64,000 bases of DNA, taken from Saccharothrix obliqua. Lineage in GTDB: Bacteria > Actinomycetota > Actinomycetes > Mycobacteriales > Pseudonocardiaceae. The notes under the pieces were generated by a model. That model made no database searches. It saw only the letters and a program-made list of their open reading frames with translations, and had not been told where the DNA came from. Below, piece after piece: positions 56,534 through 64,000 of the stretch (its first letter is position 1; each line of letters opens with the position of its first letter). Made by a program: the position numbers and the translations under genes. The DNA is taken from positions 62,001 to 126,000 of the forward strand of contig NZ_JAHXGQ010000015.1 of NCBI RefSeq assembly GCF_019375475.1. Reading direction: 5' to 3'.

Positions 56534-57802
56534 CTAGGACCGCGCCCGGCGGCTCTGCACGAGCTGCACGGCCAGCGCCACGACCAGCACGACGACCGCG
56601 TACAGCGCGCGCCACCCGGACTGCACCAGGCTCACGCCCAACACCAGCAGCAGCAACAGGTTCAGCACCGAGCGCACGGTGAGCCCGCGCACCCGCGCGT
56701 AGGACACGATGGACAGCAGGTACAGCACGATGAAGATGGCCGATGCCGTGGCGACCGCGTCCACCACCACGTCCGGCCAGATCACCAGCACCACGCCCAC
56801 GACCAGGAACAGCCCGGACAGCAACGCGATCGCGCGGCGCGGCACACCGGACGGCGTGGCCACGGCCAGCGCGCGCGGCAGGATGCCGTTGGCACCCGCG
56901 CCCTGCACCAGCCGCGACACGCCCCACACCCACGCCACCGCGTTGAGCACCATCGCGCCGAACGCGATCACGGTCACCGCCAGCACCACGAGCTGCCGGG
57001 GCTCGATGGTCTGCGCGAGCTGGAGCAGGCCGGTCACCTCGTCCACCTCGGACCGGGGGATGCGCACCGCGATCGCCACCGTCAGCAGGATCGTGAACAC
57101 GCCGTAGACGGCCAGCGCGGACGCCGACACCGGCAGGAAGTCCTTGCGCGGGTCGCGGAACTCCTTGGACAGGAACGTCAGGTTCTCGAACCCGGCGAAC
57201 GCCCAGAACGCCAGCACCACCCCGGGCAGCAGCACGCCCAGCGACGACGGGTCCGGCGTCACGGCGGGCAGCCCCGCCGACACGCCGGGCACGGCGGCGA
57301 CGATCAGCACCGCCGCCATGGCCACCAGCGCCCACGTGCCCGCGTTCTGCACGCGGGCCGAGGTCTTCACCCCGGCCAGGTTGGACGCCACGGCGGCGAC
57401 CAGCACGGCCGCCGCCGCGACGACGGCCACCACCGCGCCGGAGCCGAGCGCCCGCGCCACGTACTGCCCGGCGACCATGGCGCCCGAGGGCAGGCCGACG
57501 ATCACCAGCGACAGGAACATCAGCGGCACGCACCGGCCGAACACGCGGCCCAACCCGGTGCGGATGAACGCCTCGATGCCGTCGCCGTCCGGGTTGGCCC
57601 GCACCATGTCCTCGAACATCAGCAGCATCGGCAGGCACACCACGGTCGACAACAACCACACCAGGAGGCTGTTCGGCCCGGCCTCCGCGTACACCGCGGA
57701 CGGCAGGAACAGGATGCCGGAACCCGCCACGGAGCCGATCGCCAGCGGGATCGCCTGTCGCCGGCTCAGCCCCGGTGCCGCGTCGACGTGCCTGTCGGTC
57801 AT
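56534..57802 (-). CDS. APC-family permease
   Basis: A 422-residue, 12-helix transporter. PLAIGSVAGSGILFLPSAVY (about residues 18-37) is helix 1 with G-S-G-I. AFWAFAGFENLTFLSKEFRD (about 199-218) is helix 6 with F-E-N, then the S-x-E-F-R-D-P-R-K-D loop typical of YfnA-like permeases. AVAWVWGVSRLVQGAGANGI follows. ATG overlaps the FAD-oxidase stop (ATGA). As part of the operon it should import or export the amino or hydroxy acid handled by its neighbours. Confidence 0.88.
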   Translation of the reverse strand: MTDRHVDAAPGLSRRQAIPLAIGSVAGSGILFLPSAVYAEAGPNSLLVWLLSTVVCLPMLLMFEDMVRANPDGDGIEAFIRTGLGRVFGRCVPLMFLSLVIVGLPSGAMVAGQYVARALGSGAVVAVVAAAAVLVAAVASNLAGVKTSARVQNAGTWALVAMAAVLIVAAVPGVSAGLPAVTPDPSSLGVLLPGVVLAFWAFAGFENLTFLSKEFRDPRKDFLPVSASALAVYGVFTILLTVAIAVRIPRSEVDEVTGLLQLAQTIEPRQLVVLAVTVIAFGAMVLNAVAWVWGVSRLVQGAGANGILPRALAVATPSGVPRRAIALLSGLFLVVGVVLVIWPDVVVDAVATASAIFIVLYLLSIVSYARVRGLTVRSVLNLLLLLVLGVSLVQSGWRALYAVVVLVVALAVQLVQSRRARS

Positions 57803-59193
57803 GCGTTCTCTCCACCCCAGGGGATCATGCGGTCGCGGTTGAGGATGCCGCGCGGGTCGAGGAGTTCCTTGAGCCGGCGCATGAGCGCGATCTCGTCCGC
57901 GGACCTGGTGTAGCCGAGGTAGGACCGCTTCTCGAAACCGACACCGTGCTCCGCCGATATGGAACCGCCACTTTCGGTGACGAGACGATACACAATGTGC
58001 TCGACTTCCGGTTTGCGTTCCCGGGTGGTCTCCCCGGTGACGACGGCGATGTGCACGTTGTCGTCGCCGAGGTGGCCGAACACGAGGAGCTTCACCGCCG
58101 GCCACGACCGCTCCAGTTCCACCCGCATGGCGGCCAGGCACTTGGCGAGCGCGCCCGCGGGCACGCTGACGTCGAAGCCGAACAGCGGCTGCATCCGCAG
58201 GATCTCCGCGGGGATGCGCTCGCGTGCCGCCCAGAACGCGCCCAGTTCCGCGGCGTTCGTCGCGACGGCCGCGTCCAGCAGGGAGTCGGAGAACTCCGCC
58301 ACGGCGACGGCCAGGCGCTCCGCGTCGCCCGCCGGGTCCGCGCCCCGGCACTCGACCAACGCGTAGAGCGGGTGCCCGAACGGCAGCGGCAGCCGCATCC
58401 CGGTCGGCTCCAGCGTGCGGTAGGCGTCGTCCCACATCACCTCGAACGCCGTCACCGCGCCGGGCAGCTTGCGCTGCAACGCGTTCAGCAGCGCCAGCGC
58501 GGTGTCCAGGTCCTCCAGCGCGACGAACGCGCCGGTGCGGCTGAGCGCGGCGGGCTGCAACCCCAGCGTCGCCGACGTGACCACGCCGAGCAGGCCCTCG
58601 CTCCCGATGAACAGCTGCTTGAGGTCCATGCCCGCGTTGTCCTTCACCAGCGGGGTGGACAACGTCAGCACGCGGCCGTCCGCCAACGCGACCTCCAGCG
58701 ACCGCACGTGCTGACGCGTCATGCCGAACCCGACGACGTTCACGCCGCCCGCGTTCGTCGCGACGCACCCGCCGATGGTGGCGCTGCCCTTGGAGGCCAG
58801 GTCGATCGGCAGCAGGAAACCGTGCTCGGCGGCCAGGTCCTGCACGTCGCCGAGGGTCGCGCCCGCGCCCGCCGTGACGGTCCGCCCGGCCAGGTCCACG
58901 GTCGCGCCGGCCAACCGCTCGGTGGACAGCACCACCTCGTCCGCGCCCGGCACCGCGCCGCCGACCAGCCCGGTCATCCCGCCCTGCACGGCCACCGGCT
59001 GGTGGTGCCCGTGGCAGTGCGCCAGCACGGCGGCGACCTCGGCGGCGTCGGCGGGCCGCACCACCACCGACGCGTGCCCGACCCGGTCGCTGCCCCACAG
59101 ATCCTGGGTGTGCCGCGCGGGCACGTCGTCGGTCACCACGTGCGCCGCGCCGACGATCGCCGCCAGGTCCTCCACCCGCACCCGAAGACTCAC
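57799..59193 (-). CDS. FAD-linked 2-hydroxyacid oxidase (GlcD/D-lactate dehydrogenase type)
   Basis: A 464-residue VAO/PCMH-type flavoprotein. ASVVVRPADAAEVAAVLAHC and VAVQGGMTGLVGGAVPGADE are the FAD-binding part, and PIDLASKGSATIGGCVATNA follows. LKQLFIGSEGLLGVVTSATL closes the domain. The cap domain ends with KLLVFGHLGDDNVHIAVVTG and GGSISAEHGVGFEKRSYLGY, the classic H-G-D-N-H and S-x-E-H-G-x-G motifs (with H-L-G-D-D-N here). It would oxidise a D-2-hydroxy acid to a 2-oxo acid with an unknown electron acceptor. It is the fifth gene in the operon. Confidence 0.9.
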   Translation of the reverse strand: MSLRVRVEDLAAIVGAAHVVTDDVPARHTQDLWGSDRVGHASVVVRPADAAEVAAVLAHCHGHHQPVAVQGGMTGLVGGAVPGADEVVLSTERLAGATVDLAGRTVTAGAGATLGDVQDLAAEHGFLLPIDLASKGSATIGGCVATNAGGVNVVGFGMTRQHVRSLEVALADGRVLTLSTPLVKDNAGMDLKQLFIGSEGLLGVVTSATLGLQPAALSRTGAFVALEDLDTALALLNALQRKLPGAVTAFEVMWDDAYRTLEPTGMRLPLPFGHPLYALVECRGADPAGDAERLAVAVAEFSDSLLDAAVATNAAELGAFWAARERIPAEILRMQPLFGFDVSVPAGALAKCLAAMRVELERSWPAVKLLVFGHLGDDNVHIAVVTGETTRERKPEVEHIVYRLVTESGGSISAEHGVGFEKRSYLGYTRSADEIALMRRLKELLDPRGILNRDRMIPWGGENA

Positions 59194-59203
59194 GGCCGTC
59201 CTC

Positions 59204-60751
59204 TCACTCGTTGTTGGCGTGCCCGGACCGCAGGCTGGTCCGCACGTGCAGCAGGTAACCGGCCGGTCCGGCGGCCAGCGCGCGGCGCACCGCGCCGACC
59301 ACCTCGCCGGGACCGCGCACCGTCTCGCCGGGTATGCCGAACGACTCGGCCCACGTCACCAGGTTCGGGGTGTGCAGCGAGGTGCCGCAGTACCGCCCGG
59401 GGAACTGCCGGCGGGCGTGCTGGTCGATGGTGCCGTAACCGCCGTTGTCGGCGACCACGACCACCGGGCACCGGCCCTGCGCGCGCCCGGTGGCCAGCTC
59501 GTCGCCGGTCATCAGCAGGCCGCCGTCGCCGACCAGCGCGACCACGGTCCGCTCGGGGTGCCGGTGCGCCACGGACACCGCCGCGGGCACGCCGAAACCC
59601 ATGGCGCCGTTGCCGAGCGCCAGCACCAGCCGCGACGGACCCGCGTGCACGTAGCGGTGCACCCAGCTGGAGAAGTTGCCCGCGTCGAAGGTGAGCACCG
59701 CGTCCGCGGGCAGTTCCGCGTCCAGCGCCGCCGCGACGTGCGTGAAGTCCACGCCGTCCTCGAACGGCCGCGGCCGCGGCGAGGCCAGCTCCTCGGCGAG
59801 CGCGTGCCAGCCGCGCAGCCACTCCCGGCGCACGGGCGGGGCCTCCGGCCACGACGCGGCGGCGAGCACGTCGAGCACCGCGCGGGCGGGCCGGTCGTCC
59901 ACCACGCGCACGCGCGGCCCGGACCAGCCGGACGTGTGCACCTCGTCCGGCTTCTCACCGAGGAACACCACCAGGTCGGCTCGCGCCAGGCGCTCGCGCA
60001 CCGCGCGCGGCGTGCCCAGGTGCAGGTGCCCGGCGTAGTGCGGGTCCCGGTTGTCCAGCAGGTCCTGCTGCTTGTTGCCGACCAGCACGGGCAACCCGGC
60101 GGCGCGGGCGAGCGCCGCCAGCGCGTCGCTCGCGCCGCGGTCGGTGTGGCGGGACCGCAGCAGCCGCCCGGCGAGCAGCACCGGCCGCTCGGCGGCGGCC
60201 AGCTCCCGCCGCAGGTCGTCGGCGTCCACCTCGGCCGCGGCCGGTGCGACCGCCGGTGGTTCGGCGGACACCGGCGCGGTCCACCGGTCCTCGGGCACCA
60301 GCAGCACCACCGGTCGCGGCGCGGCCAGCTCCTCGGCGGCCCGCGCGAGCTGGTCGGCCAGGCACGCCGGGTCCAGGGTGATGGTGGTGGCCAGCGCGCC
60401 GAACATGCCCGCCAGGTCCGCGCCCTGGAACGCGGTGCGCCGGTCGGCGTCGGTCGGGATGTCGCCCACCAGCACCACCAGCGGCGTCGGGTCGGCCGCC
60501 GCCGCGTCCACCGCGATCGCCGCGTTGGTGGAGCCGGGGGAGCGGTTCACCGCCACCACGCCGGGTCGGCCGGTCATCCGGGCGGTCGCGACCGCCATGA
60601 AACCCGCGCCGCCCTCGTGCCGCGCGGTCACCGTGCGGATGCCGTGCGCACCGGCGTGCGCCAGCAGCGGCAGGAACGCCTCGCCGGGCACCGTGCACAG
60701 CTCGTCCGCGCCGAGCCGCGCCAGCCACCGGCACAGCACGTCGACGAGCAT
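59204..60751 (-). CDS. Thiamine-diphosphate-dependent enzyme (acetolactate synthase-like)
   Basis: A 515-residue three-domain ThDP enzyme. ELCTVPGEAFLPLLAHAGAH and RHEGGAGFMAVATARMTG carry the catalytic Glu 46. The middle domain (about 175-310) starts DDLRRELAAAERPVLLAGR. The pyrophosphate domain has GDGGLLMTGDELATG (408-422) and the metal ligand Asn 436 in ADNGGYGT. No predicted cofactor-binding FAD segment is obvious. Decarboxylation, carboligation or cleavage of a 2-oxo acid is expected; the specific reaction cannot be read. ATG overlaps the solute-binding-like gene's stop (TGATG). Confidence 0.85.
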   Translation of the reverse strand: MLVDVLCRWLARLGADELCTVPGEAFLPLLAHAGAHGIRTVTARHEGGAGFMAVATARMTGRPGVVAVNRSPGSTNAAIAVDAAAADPTPLVVLVGDIPTDADRRTAFQGADLAGMFGALATTITLDPACLADQLARAAEELAAPRPVVLLVPEDRWTAPVSAEPPAVAPAAAEVDADDLRRELAAAERPVLLAGRLLRSRHTDRGASDALAALARAAGLPVLVGNKQQDLLDNRDPHYAGHLHLGTPRAVRERLARADLVVFLGEKPDEVHTSGWSGPRVRVVDDRPARAVLDVLAAASWPEAPPVRREWLRGWHALAEELASPRPRPFEDGVDFTHVAAALDAELPADAVLTFDAGNFSSWVHRYVHAGPSRLVLALGNGAMGFGVPAAVSVAHRHPERTVVALVGDGGLLMTGDELATGRAQGRCPVVVVADNGGYGTIDQHARRQFPGRYCGTSLHTPNLVTWAESFGIPGETVRGPGEVVGAVRRALAAGPAGYLLHVRTSLRSGHANNE

Positions 60752-61962
60752 CACCGGGCCACCGACGGGTGCCGGAACTCGCCGGTGACGGACTCCTCCG
60801 GCCACACCACCACGGCCTTGTCCGCGGTGTCGCCGACCTCCTGGTAGTGCATCAGCACCAGTTCCGGCGGCTGGTGGTGGTCGCGGTCGAACCGCACCGG
60901 ACCACGCCACGTGCGGAAGCTCCCGGACTCCAGGGCGTTCTGGAGCGCTTCCCGGTCGTGCGCGCCCGCCAGCGCCGCGGCCTGCGCCAGCACCACGACG
61001 TCGGTGAACGAGTTGAGCGCGTTGTCCGGCGGGTAGCTGCCGAACTCGCGGTAGTAGGCGTCCACGAACCAGCGCCCGGTCCAGGTCAGGCCCCGCCACT
61101 CGGGGCTGAACCTGGTGGCGGGCCACAGCACGCCCGCGCCCGCCGGACCGGCGAACCGCCAGTAGTCCTGCGACCGCATCGGGAACGGGAAGCACGCCAT
61201 CATCGGGACCTTCGGCAGCAGGCCGGTTTCCGCCGCCGCCTCCACGATCATGTAGTTGGTCCGCACCACGCCCGCGTTGACCAGCAGCTCCGGCCCGAAC
61301 TCGGTGGCACGCGCCAGCGGCCCCCGCAGGTCCGACACGCCGTCCTGCGCGAAGTCCTCCCGGAACAGCTCCAGGCCGGGGATGGCGTCCTGGAACGCCT
61401 CGGACACGGTGTCGGCGAGCATCTGCCCGAACACGGTGTCCGCCGCGACCACGGCCACCCGCCGCCAGCCCCGCGCCGCCGCGAAACCCGCCATCAGCGG
61501 CGCGCGGTCGGCGATGGAGAAGTACGTGCGGAACAGGTGCCGCCGGCCGTGGGTGATGGTGTTGTGGCCGTTCTCGATGAACGTCGGCACACCCCACCGC
61601 TCGGCCAGGTCCGCGACCACCGGGCTGGTCCGCAGGTGCCACTGGCCGACCACGGCGCTCACGCCGTCCAGGGCGACCAGCTTCGCCAGCCCGCCCGCCG
61701 CCGAGCGGGCCATGTGCTCGGTGTCCGCGGTGCGCTGGTCGTTCTCCAGGAACAACCGCACCTGGCGCATCGAGAAGTCGCCGGGGTGCTCGGCCACGAA
61801 CCGCGCGCCCAGCACCGCGCCGCGCACCACCAGCTCACCCGCCGTGGGATCGCCGGGCAGGCTCAGCGGCGTGAGCACGCCGACCGGCATCGCCGCGCCG
61901 GACACGGTCGCGTTGTGCGCGTCGACCAGCGCCCGTGCCCTGGCCTCGTTCTCGCTCGTCAT
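60751..61962 (-). CDS. Solute-binding-like (Peripla_BP_6) protein without signal peptide
   Basis: A 403-residue protein with a branched-chain-amino-acid-type (LivJ/AmiC) binding fold. MPVGVLTPLSLPGDPTAGEL, then VSAVVGQWHLRTSPVVADLA and GVPTFIENGHNTITHGRRHL, are its early strands. MAGFAAARGWRRVAVVAADT follows, and a late SFRTWRGPVRFDRDHHQPPE. The N-terminus (MTSENEARARALVDAHNATV) is hydrophilic and has neither signal peptide nor lipobox, so it should be cytoplasmic. No ABC permease or ATPase lies nearby. It could be a ligand sensor (AmiC-like) or enzyme-like accessory. ATG 61962 is 17 bases after the sulfotransferase gene. Confidence 0.75.
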   Translation of the reverse strand: MTSENEARARALVDAHNATVSGAAMPVGVLTPLSLPGDPTAGELVVRGAVLGARFVAEHPGDFSMRQVRLFLENDQRTADTEHMARSAAGGLAKLVALDGVSAVVGQWHLRTSPVVADLAERWGVPTFIENGHNTITHGRRHLFRTYFSIADRAPLMAGFAAARGWRRVAVVAADTVFGQMLADTVSEAFQDAIPGLELFREDFAQDGVSDLRGPLARATEFGPELLVNAGVVRTNYMIVEAAAETGLLPKVPMMACFPFPMRSQDYWRFAGPAGAGVLWPATRFSPEWRGLTWTGRWFVDAYYREFGSYPPDNALNSFTDVVVLAQAAALAGAHDREALQNALESGSFRTWRGPVRFDRDHHQPPELVLMHYQEVGDTADKAVVVWPEESVTGEFRHPSVAR

Positions 61963-61979
61963 CGGGCGAACCCCTCTGC

Positions 61980-63086
61980 TCAGACGTCGAATCGGGTGCG
62001 GTAGTCGGCGGTGGCCGCGCGCAGGGCGTCCGCGTCCAGGCCGAACTCGGCGGTGCTGTAGCGGTGCGCGCCGCGGCTGCGCTGTCCGTTGGCGGCGAGG
62101 TAGTCGCGCACGGCCGCCAGGAACTCCCCGGTCACCGGCAGGTCCAGGAAGCCCAGCACGCGGCGCAGCGTGCCCTCGGTGTCGGCCACCAGGTCGCGGT
62201 ACCGGACGTCGAGCACCGGCCGCCCGGCGACCAGCTCGTCCCGCGAGTCGGCCAGGCGGTGCGTCAGCGGCACGATCCGGGACCGCCAGAAGTCGCCGAT
62301 CTCCGGCAGGTCCAGGTCGTCGCTGCGCGCGCCGCGCACCGCGCGGCACAGGCTCGCGGTGGACGCGATCGCCTCGGCGGGGTCGCGGTGCAGGTGCACG
62401 AACCGCGCGCGGGGGTAGGCCGCCACCAGCTCCGGCAGGTACCACGTGTGGAACGGGCACTTGAGCACCGGGGTGAGCGGCACGCCGTCCGCGTCGACCC
62501 GGCGGCTCATCAGCAGCTCCAACTGGTGCCGGTGCCACCGGTAGGGCTCGGTGAGGTCCTGGCGGTGCAGCCACTCGCCGTACGAGGGCACGCGGTAACG
62601 CATCTCCAGCACCATGCTGTGGAACGTGTTCACCACCAGCCGCAGGCACTCGTCGGGCCGGTCGGCGTGCAGCAGGTGGATGCCCGGCAGGTCCGGCGCC
62701 TTGCGGTTGTAGTCGTCCACGTACGCCTGCGCCGCGGCGCGCACCGCCGGGTACCCGGCCGGGTCGCCCGCCGCCGCCACCGGGTCGGCCAGCTCCCACA
62801 ACCGCGGCCCGTGCAGTGCCCGGTGCAGGGACAGCAGGTTGTGCAGCAGCGTGGTGCCGGTGCGCAGCAGGCCGACCACCACCACGGGCGCGTCGACCGG
62901 CGGCGGCGGTGCCGCCTCCCGCGCGGCGGCCACGTCGGCGAGCACCTGTCGGCTGCGCTCCAGCGAGGCGAGCACCGCGGGCACGTCGTCGGCGCGCAAG
63001 CGGCCCTCGGCCAGCACGGCCTCCCGGAACCGCTCCTCGCCGACGTCGAACGCCGGGTCCGGCCGCAGCGGCAGCGTCGTGGTCAC
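61980..63086 (-). CDS. PAPS-dependent sulfotransferase
   Basis: A 368-residue sulfotransferase-family protein. VVVVGLLRTGTTLLHNLLSL (about residues 67-86) is the 5-prime phosphosulfate loop. RFVHLHRDPAEAIASTASLC (about 222-241) is the 3-prime phosphate-binding motif. LEMRYRVPSYGEWL is typical of actinobacterial members. It would sulfate a hydroxyl or amine, although in this family some members have other functions. GTG 63086 overlaps the dehydrogenase stop. Its presence in a 2-oxo/2-hydroxy-acid operon is unusual and suggests that a sulfated intermediate or product is made. Confidence 0.85.
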   Translation of the reverse strand: MTTTLPLRPDPAFDVGEERFREAVLAEGRLRADDVPAVLASLERSRQVLADVAAAREAAPPPPVDAPVVVVGLLRTGTTLLHNLLSLHRALHGPRLWELADPVAAAGDPAGYPAVRAAAQAYVDDYNRKAPDLPGIHLLHADRPDECLRLVVNTFHSMVLEMRYRVPSYGEWLHRQDLTEPYRWHRHQLELLMSRRVDADGVPLTPVLKCPFHTWYLPELVAAYPRARFVHLHRDPAEAIASTASLCRAVRGARSDDLDLPEIGDFWRSRIVPLTHRLADSRDELVAGRPVLDVRYRDLVADTEGTLRRVLGFLDLPVTGEFLAAVRDYLAANGQRSRGAHRYSTAEFGLDADALRAATADYRTRFDV

Positions 63087-64000
63087 GAGACCCCCTCGTC
63101 GATCGTCACGGCCACCGCGTCCCGCGCCGGCCGCCCGGCGCGCAGGTCGGCCAGGTTCTCCAGGAACGTCCGCGCGACCTCGGCCGGCTCGCCGGGGAAC
63201 GCGAACGCGCGGTGGGGCGACACCACCAGGTTCGGCACCGACCACGCCGGGTCGGTCGCGGGCAGCGGCTCGGTGCGGTGCACGTCCAGGAACGCGCCGC
63301 GCAACTCACCCGCCCGCAACGCGTCGTGCAAAGCCCCTTCGTCCACAGCGGACGCCCGGCCGACGTTCACCAGCGCCGCGTGCGGCGGCAACGCGGCCAG
63401 GACTTCCTTGTCCAGCAATGGTTCCGGCGTGGCGGGCAGGCAACACACCACGTGGTCGGCGTCACCGGCCGCCTCCGCCAGGCGGGCCGCCGGCACCGTG
63501 CGGTAGGCCAGCGGCACGGGGCAGCGCCCGTCGCGGGTCACCGCCACGCACCGCGCGCCCAGCGCCGACAGCCGGCGGATCACCGCACGCCCGATCCGGC
63601 CGCCGCCACCCGGGACGAGCACCGTCGAGCCGTCCAGCATGACCGCGCGCGAGGTGTACCACGGTGGTCGGGACGGCAGCTCGGCGAAGTCCTTGAGCAA
63701 CGCGAAAAGCGCGGCCACCGCGTACTCGGCGACCGACTCCACCGGCACCCGCGCCGAGTTCGTCACCAGCACGCCCGGCGTGAGCCCGGCCGCGGCCAGG
63801 TGGTCGGTGCCCGTGCCGGTCAGGTGCACCCAGCGCAGGTTCGGCAGCAGCCCGAGCACACCGGCCGGGAACTGGTAACCCACCAGCACCTCGACCGCCG
63901 CCCGCTCGGCGGGCGCGAGGTCGGCGACGGATTCCGCCCGCCGCACCGGCACCTCGGCCTCGATCCCGGGCACGAGCGCGGGCGCCATCTTGGAGTGCGC
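63083..64000 (-). CDS. D-2-hydroxyacid dehydrogenase, 5-prime end outside the window
   Basis: At least 306 residues. LRWVHLTGTGTDHLAAAGLT, then VPVESVAEYAVAALFALLKD, are the standard catalytic-domain segments. TVLVPGGGGRIGRAVIRRLS is the NAD(P) fold. ALVNVGRASAVDEGALHDAL includes the catalytic Arg in a V-G-R context. FLDVHRTEPLPATDPAW has the Glu, and VVSPHRAFAF the His (S-P-H). An ATG at 63988 exists, but the codons upstream (AHSK) look like the end of the first strand, so the true start is probably beyond 64000. It should reduce 2-oxo acids or oxidise 2-hydroxy acids. First visible gene of the operon. Confidence 0.88.
   Translation of the reverse strand, partial: AHSKMAPALVPGIEAEVPVRRAESVADLAPAERAAVEVLVGYQFPAGVLGLLPNLRWVHLTGTGTDHLAAAGLTPGVLVTNSARVPVESVAEYAVAALFALLKDFAELPSRPPWYTSRAVMLDGSTVLVPGGGGRIGRAVIRRLSALGARCVAVTRDGRCPVPLAYRTVPAARLAEAAGDADHVVCCLPATPEPLLDKEVLAALPPHAALVNVGRASAVDEGALHDALRAGELRGAFLDVHRTEPLPATDPAWSVPNLVVSPHRAFAFPGEPAEVARTFLENLADLRAGRPARDAVAVTIDEGVS

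Overview
The window is 64 kb of very GC-rich DNA. Third codon positions are almost always G or C, and GTG starts and 4-base ATGA/GTGA gene overlaps are common. Several promoters look leaderless. The gene content points to a filamentous actinomycete: a 2-methylisoborneol-synthase-like terpene cyclase, type VII secretion (T7SS) effectors, DUF3558 lipoproteins and an ECF sigma/anti-sigma pair. The Pseudonocardiaceae (Saccharothrix/Actinosynnema/Lentzea type) is the best guess; this is inferred from gene style, not from a marker gene. I see no rRNA, tRNA, CRISPR array, insertion sequence or prophage.

Layout. (1) 1-9098, minus strand: a tightly coupled exopolysaccharide operon of nine genes, running off the left edge. 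It has a DMT-type membrane protein, a polysaccharide deacetylase, a Wzy/ligase-like protein, three GT4 glycosyltransferases, a Wzz-like protein, a GT87 mannosyltransferase-like protein and a Wzx-like flippase. (2) 9181-13600: a DUF4037 protein, a C-rich empty stretch, and a MerR regulator divergent from two CNNM/CorC-type Mg2+/Co2+ transport genes. (3) 13775-22077: a GMC oxidoreductase, a terpene cyclase with a long repetitive N-terminal arm, a ribose-type sugar ABC transporter and a divergent SDR. (4) 22154-30140: an amyloid-motif (RHIM-like) membrane protein and its partner, an L-amino-acid oxidase, a DUF3558 lipoprotein, an MmcQ/YjbR protein, a PadR regulator with a glycosidase-like enzyme, and a two-gene unit ending in an Xre-ImmA/IrrE protein. 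(5) 30130-39858: SDR/LysR, an APC permease divergent from TetR plus a DmpA-type aminopeptidase, small enzymes, an ECF sigma/anti-sigma pair, a serine-less resolvase fold and a HAF-repeat protein. (6) 40086-46127: a secreted subtilase, then a T7SS toxin-immunity operon (YbaB, EspC-like, WXG carrier, EndoU nuclease toxin, putative immunity). (7) 46256-55413: a PH-like membrane protein, a thiolase, a TPR protein, a TauD dioxygenase divergent from a ROK regulator, an EF-hand protein and two small proteins. (8) 55418-64000, minus strand: a seven-gene operon for 2-hydroxy/2-oxo-acid chemistry. It has a D-2-hydroxyacid dehydrogenase, a sulfotransferase, a solute-binding-like protein without signal peptide, a ThDP enzyme, an FAD-linked 2-hydroxyacid oxidase, an APC permease and a PLP aminotransferase.

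Functional reading. The left block builds and exports a surface polysaccharide by a Wzx/Wzy-like route. The transporter/SDR, permease/peptidase and 2-oxo-acid blocks are catabolic or specialised-metabolite modules, each with its own regulator or tight coupling. The T7SS toxin operon, the Xre-ImmA pair and the RHIM-like pair are the best candidates for conflict or defence systems. None of them is described by the sequence alone, so functions beyond the family level are inference.
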